From Alistipes onderdonkii (GTDB lineage: Bacteria; Bacteroidota; Bacteroidia; Bacteroidales; Rikenellaceae), in the NCBI RefSeq assembly GCF_025145285.1, contig NZ_CP102251.1, positions 3,038,001 to 3,102,000 of the forward strand: 64,000 nt of DNA, read 5' to 3'. Below, piece after piece: positions 52,730-59,391 of this stretch; the first letter of the stretch is position 1; each line of letters begins with the position of its first letter. Position numbers and translations under genes: made by a program. The notes beneath the pieces were generated by a model. The model was given only the letters and a program-made list of their open reading frames with translations, was not told the origin of the DNA and ran no database searches.

Positions 52730-52737
52730 TATCTTTG
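52730..52737 (+). promoter_or_regulatory. -7 box of the ECF sigma gene
   Basis: TATCTTTG 33 bp before ATG 52771, in an AT-rich stretch. It argues for ATG 52771 over the TTG at 52735, which overlaps the box. Confidence 0.6.
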
Positions 52738-52770
52738 AATTCCCAAAAAACTACGAATCCGCTATACTCA

Positions 52771-53358
52771 ATGACACAGGCGATATTAGATACGCATGAG
52801 TTCGATCGACTGTACTCCGAATATAAATCACGGTTCATCGTGATCGCCTATGCCCTGTTGCGCGACAAGACGTTGGCCGAGGATCTTGTTACGGATAGCT
52901 TCCTGCTTCTTTGGGAAAAAAGACGGGAAATTCAGTTGTCACAAGATGAGTTTCCGGCTTATATTCTCGGTATTGTGCGCCACAAGTGTATTGACGCATT
53001 GCGCGAGCGTCAAACCCATCTTCAAATACAGCATCAGATGTACCTGCGTGGCATGCGCAACATCCGCACAAGCCTCGGACTACTTGAGGATTGCGATCTC
53101 TCGAAGGTGCTTTTTCATAAGGATGTCGAAGAAATATTCCGGCGGCGTCTGGCCGAAATGCCCGAACTGTCGGCGCAGATTTTCATTGCCAATCGTTTCG
53201 AGGATCAAACCTATCAGCAGATTGCCGAGCGCTATGGCATATCGGTACGCAAGGTCACACGCGAAATCCAGCGATGCCTGCATCTGCTACGCGAAGACTT
53301 GGGCGACTACCTGCCAGTGGTAATGCTGCTATTCCCGAACCTGCTCAGCAAACCGTAG
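52771..53358 (+). CDS. ECF-type RNA polymerase sigma factor
   Basis: A ~195-residue sigma-70 family protein of the Bacteroidetes PUL type. Region 2 is FDRLYSEYKSRFIVIAYALL and DKTLAEDLVTDSFLLLWEKR; region 4 is LSAQIFIANRFEDQTYQQIA with helix-turn-helix ERYGISVRKVTREIQRCLHL. With FecR and the STN-type SusC it completes a trans-envelope switch that should activate the glycan operon when substrate is bound. It is transcribed away from fecR and ends at a long-loop terminator. Confidence 0.93.
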   Translation: MTQAILDTHEFDRLYSEYKSRFIVIAYALLRDKTLAEDLVTDSFLLLWEKRREIQLSQDEFPAYILGIVRHKCIDALRERQTHLQIQHQMYLRGMRNIRTSLGLLEDCDLSKVLFHKDVEEIFRRRLAEMPELSAQIFIANRFEDQTYQQIAERYGISVRKVTREIQRCLHLLREDLGDYLPVVMLLFPNLLSKP

Positions 53359-53365
53359 AAAAAAG

Positions 53366-53449
53366 AAAGGGACGGCCGAATCGTGATTGTGATTGCGATC
53401 GCGGTTGAATTTCGTGAAACACCGTGAACTGATCGGGGGCCGTCCCTTT
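53366..53449 (+). terminator. Long-loop terminator after the sigma gene
   Basis: AAAGGGACGGCC (53366-53377) pairs with GGCCGTCCCTTT (53438-53449) over a 60-nt loop, followed by T5. Confidence 0.7.
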
Positions 53450-53644
53450 TTCCTACAAGAAATCGGGATGTTTTCGATAAAAAGAGCAGAAATATTCATG
53501 TTTTCATAATATTCCTTTCGTCCTGATTCCGAATGATTAAAGGGTATTGATGATTGGAAATAGTCCTCTGCCCTGATACTATAATTTGCTGATAAAGTTC
53601 GGCGTAATACAACGATTTCCACCAGAACTCTACATATCGAAAAT
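53450..53644. other. AT-rich spacer without a recognised feature
   Basis: Open frames on the minus strand run through this stretch but have no promoter, no family resemblance and cross the RNA elements on either side, so I do not call them. Confidence 0.5.
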
Positions 53645-53740
53645 AAAAAAGGACAATGCCGGTGACGTTAGGCGACGTTCTTGTTCGGAAAAAACGGTGA
53701 TGTAAATCCGTATCAGGTACCGGCATTGTCCGTAGTGTCG
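53645..53740 (-). ncRNA. Predicted ~95-nt small RNA antisense in trans to the glycan-locus 3' UTR
   Basis: On the minus strand GGACAATGCCGGT-type arms (53719-53731 with 53651-53663) form a perfect 13-bp stem followed by a T-run (TTTTTTATTT), an intrinsic terminator. A -7 box sits 7 bp before the stem. The ~55-nt loop contains ATACGGATTTACATC (53713-53699) and ACGTCGCCTAACGTC (53678-53664), each an exact complement of the PUL mRNA 3' UTR. In the RNA these lie in the same order as in the target, so both cannot pair colinearly at once. Function is inferred. Confidence 0.6.
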
Positions 53741-53746
53741 ACTCTG

Positions 53747-53754
53747 CAAAAATA
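53747..53754 (-). promoter_or_regulatory. -7 box of the predicted small RNA
   Basis: The minus strand reads TATTTTTG, placing the transcription start near 53740. A clear -33 TTTG is not seen at the ideal distance. Confidence 0.5.
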
Positions 53755-53825
53755 CAAAAATCATATTGCATTGATGTATTTTGCTGAAAACAACTACTAT
53801 TCCGACTGAATTTTATAATATTGCC

Positions 53826-53964
53826 CCTCCTCGTAGCAGTCGATAACGGAGCGAGGAGGCGTATAATAAAACGGATGCGGTGATATTCGACGTGATAGTG
53901 ACGCAACTTCACACTGTTTTTTGAAGAATTCAACCGAATAGCAGCCGCATCCGTTATTTTTTTA
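53826..53964 (+). ncRNA. Two-hairpin element with plus-strand terminator
   Basis: CCTCCTCG (53826-53833) pairs with CGAGGAGG (53852-53859). Then AACGGATGCGG (53870-53880) pairs with CCGCATCCGTT (53945-53955), followed by ATTTTTTTAT. A weak box TAATATTG (53816-53823) precedes. It may be a second small RNA or an orphan terminator. 53965-54212 shows no other feature. Confidence 0.4.
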
Positions 53965-54212
53965 TGGTCGATCCGGTAAGAAAAATTTATCCCGGAAACA
54001 GGAACCGGGCTACCGTTGCCATATTTAGGAGCCACAGTTGTTGCGGGAATTATATTGCCGGCGGCCGTTCCGTATATAATATGTGCCGCCCGCACATACC
54101 GATTCCGTCTGCCGGCGGTCGCTCGGCGGGTGCAATCCGTATGAGGTAATGTATTCGGCAAATGGCGGCGCATGACGGTTTCGGGTTAGTGGATGATGCG
54201 CCCGCAGAAAAT

Positions 54213-54447
54213 AAAAAGGGGGCGCGGTGTCAGCCCCTACTTGTCGGTCTTGGAGTTACCTTCAGATGGAAGCTGTCCTGCGCCCCAGTCAAGCCCTGCT
54301 TGCAAACAACAAACAGGACATAACCGGAGCTGACAACCATTATACCATCTGATTAAACATCCTCCGAAGAGGTCTCCAAGTTTACAAGTAGGTATAAAGA
54401 GTTGTTTACCCTTTATGATTATGTCCGTCGGCTACGCCGAACTATTC
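54213..54447 (-). ncRNA. Structured RNA of unknown family (~235 nt)
   Basis: Four helices nest perfectly: 54384-54392 with 54236-54244 (9 bp), 54374-54380 with 54249-54255 (7 bp), 54345-54351 with 54263-54269 (7 bp) and 54314-54320 with 54274-54280 (7 bp). A 5' hairpin TCGGC-GTA-GCCGA (near 54430-54442) precedes them. The 3' end is a GGGGC/GCCCC hairpin plus T5 (54213-54237), valid only on the minus strand. GTCAGCTCC (54334-54326) could instead pair with GGGGCTGAC (54237-54229) and break the terminator. No coding gene follows on this strand. Confidence 0.65.
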
Positions 54448-54452
54448 AATCG

Positions 54453-54460
54453 CAAATGTA
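54453..54460 (-). promoter_or_regulatory. -7 box of the structured RNA
   Basis: The minus strand reads TACATTTG, an exact consensus, placing the start near 54446. Confidence 0.6.
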
Positions 54461-54514
54461 GCATAATTTCTGTATTTAGAAATCCACGTATGCAAATATA
54501 ATCAAATTTTTCGA

Positions 54515-54536
54515 ATACACGTGAAATCACGTGTAT
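54515..54536. promoter_or_regulatory. Perfect 10-bp palindrome upstream of the XRE gene (probable operator)
   Basis: ATACACGTGA (54515-54524) and TCACGTGTAT (54527-54536) flank AA. It ends 33 bp before the regulator ATG, the typical place for an autorepressor site. Confidence 0.6.
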
Positions 54537-54569
54537 AAAATTTTAGACATCACCTTTCCTTTGCAAAAA

Positions 54570-54821
54570 ATGCGAACAAAGGTTCCCAAATATAGAGATA
54601 CTACTTTTCAACGGCTCTTGATAGAACGTATGCAACAATTACGTTCGGATCATGGGTATTCTCAAGAAGAAGTTATTGAGTTTACACATTTAGATATTTC
54701 TCGGTATGAATCAGGAACCTCCATTCCAAACACACAATCTATACTGAAACTCTGTAAATTATATAACATCACAATCGCTGAATTCTTCGCACCGATAAAT
54801 TATCCTGCGAAAAAAGAATAG
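54570..54821 (+). CDS. XRE-family helix-turn-helix regulator
   Basis: An 83-residue protein from ATG 54570 (MRTKVPKYRDTTFQRLLIER); the GTG at 54531 lies inside the operator palindrome. The Cro/C1-type HTH is LRSDHGYSQEEVIEFTHLDI, then SRYESGTSIPNTQSILKLCK and an acidic end. It is a likely repressor controlling its own gene and perhaps element functions. A T-tailed hairpin follows, so it is transcribed alone. Confidence 0.88.
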   Translation: MRTKVPKYRDTTFQRLLIERMQQLRSDHGYSQEEVIEFTHLDISRYESGTSIPNTQSILKLCKLYNITIAEFFAPINYPAKKE

Positions 54822-54822
54822 A

Positions 54823-54856
54823 AAAGACGAAACGGAGCGGTTTCGTCTTTCTTTTT
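54823..54856 (+). terminator. Terminator of the XRE gene
   Basis: AAAGACGAAAC (54823-54833) pairs with GTTTCGTCTTT (54840-54850), followed by CTTTTT. Confidence 0.85.
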
Positions 54857-54869
54857 GCAAAAAAGCGAC

Positions 54870-54877
54870 TATATTTG
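54870..54877 (+). promoter_or_regulatory. -7 box of the ORF6N/BRO operon
   Basis: TATATTTG 33 bp before ATG 54910. Confidence 0.5.
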
Positions 54878-54909
54878 TGTTGAAGGAAAGAACTTGCCCA
54901 AACTTATTG

Positions 54910-55485
54910 ATGGAAGAACTCACAACCATACAAAGTAAAATCTACGAAATCCGCGGCCAGCGCGTGATGCTCGACTTCGACCTTGCGGCGCTCTACCAAG
55001 TTACGACCAGTGCATTGAATCAGGCCGTAAAACGTAACATCGAACGATTTCCGGAAGAGTTCATGTTCCGCATTTCCGAAATTGAATGGAAAAATATGTC
55101 ATCACAATTTGTGACGACATCCAGAGTGAAGCGGCCGAAGACATCCCTACCTTATGCTTTTACCGAACAGGGAGTTGCGATGCTTTCTGCGGTATTGCGC
55201 AGTGGAATGGCAATACAAGTAAGTATCTCTATTATGAAAGCATTTGTCGCCATGCGCAATTATATTACGACAGCTACAACCGTTACTTCGGAATTGGCTG
55301 AAATCCGGGCGAAGCTGGCTCTGCTGGAGCGGGCGGACGAGGACAATGCCGAGGCGGTGAACGACCTTTCGGAAGACATGCGCAAGGAGCTTGACAACAT
55401 CTACGAGGCCATCGCAGCCCTGTCGGTCAAAGTTCCAAAGGCCCGCAAACAGCCCCGGCCCATCGGTTTTAAGCAATCAAAGTAA
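54910..55485 (+). CDS. ORF6N-domain protein (phage antirepressor-like)
   Basis: A 191-residue protein from ATG 54910 (MEELTTIQSKIYEIRGQRVM). The ORF6N DNA-binding domain covers the first ~110 residues (FDLAALYQVTTSALNQAVKR, RFPEEFMFRISEIEW, LPYAFTEQGVAMLSAVLRS). A Glu/Leu/Ala-rich coiled coil and a basic tail end the protein. Such domains occur in phage antirepressors and accessory regulators of mobile elements. It is 8 bp ahead of a BRO-type gene. Confidence 0.87.
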   Translation: MEELTTIQSKIYEIRGQRVMLDFDLAALYQVTTSALNQAVKRNIERFPEEFMFRISEIEWKNMSSQFVTTSRVKRPKTSLPYAFTEQGVAMLSAVLRSGMAIQVSISIMKAFVAMRNYITTATTVTSELAEIRAKLALLERADEDNAEAVNDLSEDMRKELDNIYEAIAALSVKVPKARKQPRPIGFKQSK

Positions 55486-55493
55486 AAAGAGCC

Positions 55494-56357
55494 ATGACCC
55501 AAAAGCAAGCGATACAACTTTTTGAAGAGCGTAAGGTACGCACCGTCTGGGACGACGAAGCGGGCAAGTGGTACGTTTCGATTGTCGATGTTATCGCAGT
55601 TTTGACCGAAAGTAAAGATGCCGCAGCCTACTGGCGCAAACTCAAACAACGGCTGAAAGCTGAAGGGAATGAAACCGTGACAAATTGTCACGGTTTGAAA
55701 ATGACCGCTCCGGATGGCAAGATGCGCCTAACCGATGTGGCTGACGTAGAGCAGCTTTTCCGACTGGTGCAGTCGATTCCCTCGCCGAAAGCCGAGCCGT
55801 TCAAGTTGTGGCTCTCTTCGCTTGCCCGCGAACGGTTGGAGGAGATCGACGACCCGGAACAGGGCATCGACCGGATGCTGGAATACTACCACCGCAAAGG
55901 CTATTCCGAGAACTGGATCAACCAGCGGCTGAAATCCATCGAGGTACGCAAGGAACTGACCGACGAATGGGAACGCCGCGGCATCAAAAAGGGACAGGAA
56001 TACGCCACGCTGACCGATATTATTACGCTGGGCTGGTCGGGTATGACCACGCGCCAGTACAAGCAGTACAAGGGACTGAAAACCGAAAGCCTGCGCGACA
56101 ACATGACCAATCTGGAGCTGGTGCTCAACATGCTTGCCGAAGCGACGACCACCGAAATTTCGAAAGAGCGAAAACCGCGGACGACCGCAGCGAACCGTGC
56201 CGTGGCGGCACAGGGCGGACGTATCGCCGGGAATACCCGCCGCGAGATCGAAGCCCAGACCGGAAAAAGAATCGTATCGCCGCTCACGGCAAAACAGGCA
56301 TTGGCCGAAAAAACAGCCGAAGGGATCGAACACCCGGAGGCGGATACGACAGAATGA
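55494..56357 (+). CDS. BRO-N-type antirepressor/DNA-damage-inducible-like protein
   Basis: A 287-residue protein. The N-terminus is BRO-N-like (VRTVWDDEAGKWYVSIVDVI, then KDAAAYWRKLKQRLKAEGNE), followed by DVADVEQLFRLVQSIPSPKA and an all-helical region (RMLEYYHRKGYSENWINQRL, KKGQEYATLTDIITLGWSGM). It is long for a plain antirepressor and resembles phage- and element-borne BRO proteins. With the ORF6N gene it forms a two-gene regulator unit, possibly a damage-responsive induction switch (inferred). Confidence 0.78.
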   Translation: MTQKQAIQLFEERKVRTVWDDEAGKWYVSIVDVIAVLTESKDAAAYWRKLKQRLKAEGNETVTNCHGLKMTAPDGKMRLTDVADVEQLFRLVQSIPSPKAEPFKLWLSSLARERLEEIDDPEQGIDRMLEYYHRKGYSENWINQRLKSIEVRKELTDEWERRGIKKGQEYATLTDIITLGWSGMTTRQYKQYKGLKTESLRDNMTNLELVLNMLAEATTTEISKERKPRTTAANRAVAAQGGRIAGNTRREIEAQTGKRIVSPLTAKQALAEKTAEGIEHPEADTTE

Positions 56358-56640
56358 TCCGACGGTTCGCAATCGGTTTGAGGCCGCAATTTGTGACCTC
56401 GAATTCGAAATCACAAAATGGGATATCCAATTAGAATAAATATATGCCATTGGGAACGGTCGAACGCTGAAAATCCCGATACAGAATCGGTTGTTTCCAA
56501 AATGGAAATAACCGCCGCCTACGGCAAAGGATTTACGGCTCGCAGTATTTTGAAATTATTGGCTACCGATAGCAAGATACAATCCGGCCAAAGACAGATA
56601 AGCAGATATGTTTCAGATATATCTGCTTTTTTATATCCGG

Positions 56641-56978
56641 GTTGAAAATTCCTCGTATGTCTTTGTGCTGTTTCCGAGACTACCTACTCCCCGTTTATCA
56701 CGTTATGGGTCTTGTTTGCCTTGCTTCCGTTTCCGTGGGCGAAGCTATGGCAGGGGGTCGGAAAACAACCAAGATCGGGGCCCTTCGGGTTCAGACAAAT
56801 AAATCAGCCGCAATATGTAAGTTGCGGCTGATTTTTTTGTCCTGAAATCTTGTTTGTATTCCGCCCCTCTGAAATATAGCCCACAGAAACGGAAGCAAGG
56901 CAAACGCGGCCCATACGGCATAAAAAAAAGGTCGTAGTTATGAAACAGCACAAAGACATACGGGAAATTTTGAAACGG
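56641..56978. repeat. Large imperfect palindrome (~160-bp arms) with central terminator
   Basis: The plus-strand arm 56641-56813 and the reverse complement of 56822-56978 align along most of their length. Exact blocks include CGTATGTCTTTGTGCTGTTT (left from 56654, right 56942-56962) and TTTGCCTTGCTTCCGTTTC. The right arm contains the ATG of the 91-residue protein; the left arm is a decayed inverted copy. The gap 56358-56939 has no other credible gene. Confidence 0.75.
56801..56838. terminator. Hairpin at the centre of the palindrome
   Basis: AAATCAGCCGCAA (56801-56813) pairs with TTGCGGCTGATTT (56822-56834), with T7 on the plus strand. Confidence 0.8.
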
Positions 56979-57215
56979 AGCGGCACCGCTCCCACCGGCA
57001 TCTGCGGGTTTTGGAGGTCTGCGGCAAGTTTCGCGGCTGTGCTTTTCGGCGCGTTTGCGGCGTTCAAATTTCTCGCGGGCATCTATCTCGGTGCGGGCGG
57101 TTTTTTGGGTTTCTGCCTCTCGTTATGGCTCTTGCGGCGGTGTCGGGACATCGTGCGTCTCGTCCTTTCCCCCGTGGTTGTCCTCGTGCGGTTTCTTCTG
57201 CGGCTGTTTTACTAA
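56940..57215 (+). CDS. Small hydrophobic element protein (91 residues)
   Basis: Begins MKQHKDIREILKRSGTAPTG and has two or three hydrophobic segments (SAASFAAVLFGAFAAFKFLA, GGFLGFCLSLWLL, LSPVVVLVRFLLRLFY) separated by basic residues, so it is probably an inner-membrane protein. It starts the block of five small to mid-size ORFs that precede parB. Family unknown to me. Confidence 0.6.
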   Translation: MKQHKDIREILKRSGTAPTGICGFWRSAASFAAVLFGAFAAFKFLAGIYLGAGGFLGFCLSLWLLRRCRDIVRLVLSPVVVLVRFLLRLFY

Positions 57216-57234
57216 CATTCAACACTTTACAACT

Positions 57235-58239
57235 ATGGGAAAAGTCACATTGCTATTCGCAGGAAAGAGTTACGACACCGACGTACAAAGCGTGCGGGAG
57301 AATCAGATCGTCATTTTCGACGGCCCTTACAACATGCGTCAGCGCATGGTCGTGGCCGGAATCGCACACACACAATCCGGTTACAATTACCGATTGATCG
57401 ACCCCGAAACCGCCGAGGAGCACTCCGCGGATCTGATCCGCCCCTTGCGGGACAAATTCGGTATCGGGCACTATTACGACGACGAGCACCCCGAATTTAT
57501 GGATGCCGCCGAAGTCGCGGCGCTCCGCACTCGTGCCGACGCCCTCAAAGCCGAGCAGGAAGCCGCCCGACGTGCGGCGGCGGAAGACGCGGAACGGTTA
57601 CGCACCATCGGCGCGGAGCGTCTGCGGCAGATCGTTCCCGACGATGCCGTGGCCGTCATCATCGGTGAACAGCATGAAAGCGAATGCGACCCCTATACGG
57701 ACTATTTCGGCTCGCGTATCGTGCGCACGGTGATTCTCGGCTTCTCGACCCACACGCGCGATCTGTTTCCCGAAATGCGCAAGGCCGCGGCACGGTTCGA
57801 GGGCACGGCACACCTGGCCGAGCGTAATGCCGAGTACGAACACCGTGAAAAGTACAGCATGGGGCACGGCTATTACCTTGGCACGCACCGCTATTCGGGC
57901 TGGCAGGTCAGCAAGGAATCGTGCCGCGACAAAGAGGGCATTATCAAGCGTTTCGCCGTCGTGGCCGGAAATCCCGAGAACGTGTGTATCGAAAACCCTG
58001 CACCCGTGCAGACCGCTGCCCCCGAAACCGTGGCCGACGCACGTGTCGAGATCGTGGAATACTCCGAAAAGTCGATCGCCGTATTCGGCGATACGAAACC
58101 CCTGCGTGACACGCTCCGCGATCTGAACGGGCTGTTCCGCGCCTACCTTACGCACGACGGCACCCGGTGCGCCGGGTGGATTTTCTCCAAACGCCGAGAA
58201 CAAGAGGTGCGCAGCGCATTGGCCGCCTATCTCAAATAA
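57235..58239 (+). CDS. Element protein of unknown function (334 residues)
   Basis: From ATG 57235 (MGKVTLLFAGKSYDTDVQSV). A soluble protein with an Ala/Arg/Glu-rich helix (EVAALRTRADALKAEQEAAR) in the middle, then an alpha/beta domain (VIIGEQHESECDPYTDYFGS, TVILGFSTHTRDLFPEMRKA) and a compact C-terminal domain (SIAVFGDTKPLRDTLRDLNG, LFRAYLTHDGTRCAGWIFSK). I recall similar C-terminal domains in proteins of Bacteroidetes conjugative elements but no function. The neighbour ORFs follow closely. Confidence 0.75.
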   Translation: MGKVTLLFAGKSYDTDVQSVRENQIVIFDGPYNMRQRMVVAGIAHTQSGYNYRLIDPETAEEHSADLIRPLRDKFGIGHYYDDEHPEFMDAAEVAALRTRADALKAEQEAARRAAAEDAERLRTIGAERLRQIVPDDAVAVIIGEQHESECDPYTDYFGSRIVRTVILGFSTHTRDLFPEMRKAAARFEGTAHLAERNAEYEHREKYSMGHGYYLGTHRYSGWQVSKESCRDKEGIIKRFAVVAGNPENVCIENPAPVQTAAPETVADARVEIVEYSEKSIAVFGDTKPLRDTLRDLNGLFRAYLTHDGTRCAGWIFSKRREQEVRSALAAYLK

Positions 58240-58286
58240 CATTCAATCCGGGGCGTGCATCCGCCCGCCCCACAACACCCGAGAGC

Positions 58287-58544
58287 ATGAACGAACAGAT
58301 AACAGCTATCGCCGCGCTCCTGTTGGAGATCAACGGCAAAGAAAAATACACCGCCTTTTTCGATTTCAGCGGCCATGTACGCACTTTCAGCATCCGGATT
58401 TATTCCGGCAAATGGTCGCAGGGGAAAGCCCCTCTTTTCAACCTCTCGTTACAAAACAAGGACGGACAGCAATGGCGGAATTGGGACAACGCGCATGCCA
58501 TGTCCGGCGATTCGATCCTCTCATTCTTAACGACTTTATTATGA
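58287..58544 (+). CDS. Element protein of unknown function (85 residues)
   Basis: MNEQITAIAALLLEINGKEK then an aromatic-rich beta-like segment (YTAFFDFSGHVRTFSIRIYS). The TGA overlaps the ATG of the next gene (ATGA), which supports translation of both. No family recognised. Confidence 0.65.
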   Translation: MNEQITAIAALLLEINGKEKYTAFFDFSGHVRTFSIRIYSGKWSQGKAPLFNLSLQNKDGQQWRNWDNAHAMSGDSILSFLTTLL

Positions 58545-58774
58545 AATCATACGAAGAAATCATACAGCGCACGGCGGATTTCGACTACATGATGCGCACG
58601 CAGTTGCCGGAAAAATACATGCCGGAGGTGTTCGGCGTCACGGCCGGGGAAGACCCCGATCTGCGGCAACTCCTTCACAACGCATCCCGTAACGGCATAG
58701 GCATTACCTACCTGCTGTTCAAAATACCGTATGACCGCCACAAGCAACTGATCAAATACCTTTCAAGATCATGA
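58541..58774 (+). CDS. Element protein of unknown function (77 residues)
   Basis: MKSYEEIIQRTADFDYMMRT, mostly helical, ending IPYDRHKQLIKYLSRS. It overlaps its neighbours by ATGA on both sides, so the three genes are translationally coupled. No family recognised. Confidence 0.65.
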   Translation: MKSYEEIIQRTADFDYMMRTQLPEKYMPEVFGVTAGEDPDLRQLLHNASRNGIGITYLLFKIPYDRHKQLIKYLSRS

Positions 58775-59367
58775 GAACGGAAACCGTAACCTACCAAATT
58801 TTCTCGCTGGGCGAACTTTCGCCCGAAGCACGGGCACGGGCATATCGCAAGTGGCTCAACGATGAACCGGAATACGGATGGAATGCGGAGAACAAACAAA
58901 CGCTGAATGCCTTCTGTGATCTACTCGGCATACGGTGCAATAAATGGGAATACGACGGTTATTCCTACTCTTTCAGCTGGTATTCGCCTTACGAAGATAC
59001 TATTGAAAATCTGCATGGAGCACGGCTCGCCGCCTATCTACACAACAATTTCGGATCGCATCTGTTCGTCCCGAAAATCTACTACAAAGGGAGAAGACGC
59101 CGCCGAAGCCGCCTATTCTGTACGACGGAATGTCCGCTGACAGGGTATTATATGGACAATATGATCCTCGATCCGATATACTGCTTCTTCACGCATCCGG
59201 ACGATACGACTTTCTACGATCTGATCGAATGTTGTCTGGACACCTTTTTCCGGGCATGCCGCGACGATGCCCGGTATTGCCGCAGCGAGGAGTATTTCGC
59301 AGAACTGGCTGAAAGTAACGCATGGGAATACCTTGCCAGCGGTACAGCATATCATCTGATCAATTAA
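58771..59367 (+). CDS. Element protein of unknown function (198 residues)
   Basis: Starts in the stop of the previous gene. The N-terminus reads ELSPEARARAYRKWLNDEPE, a pattern I associate with antitoxin-like or phage hypothetical proteins; the rest is rich in Tyr, Cys and Asp (LIECCLDTFFRACRDDARYC). No catalytic motif is evident. Confidence 0.65.
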   Translation: MRTETVTYQIFSLGELSPEARARAYRKWLNDEPEYGWNAENKQTLNAFCDLLGIRCNKWEYDGYSYSFSWYSPYEDTIENLHGARLAAYLHNNFGSHLFVPKIYYKGRRRRRSRLFCTTECPLTGYYMDNMILDPIYCFFTHPDDTTFYDLIECCLDTFFRACRDDARYCRSEEYFAELAESNAWEYLASGTAYHLIN

Positions 59368-59391
59368 TTCCACAATAACATATCAATTCTA

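Noticed and set aside
53329..54173. Minus-strand ORFs of 97 and 225 codons in the RNA-rich gap
   Set aside because: Composition is not protein-like (many His/Arg/Thr/Asn runs), and they cross two terminators and the predicted small RNA.
54213..54447. Retron or group II intron RNA
   Set aside because: No reverse transcriptase gene lies nearby and no domain V-like hairpin or msr/msd layout is visible.
56418..56845. Short plus-strand ORFs in the palindrome
   Set aside because: Similar peptides appear on the opposite strand only because the DNA is an inverted repeat; no start or promoter evidence.
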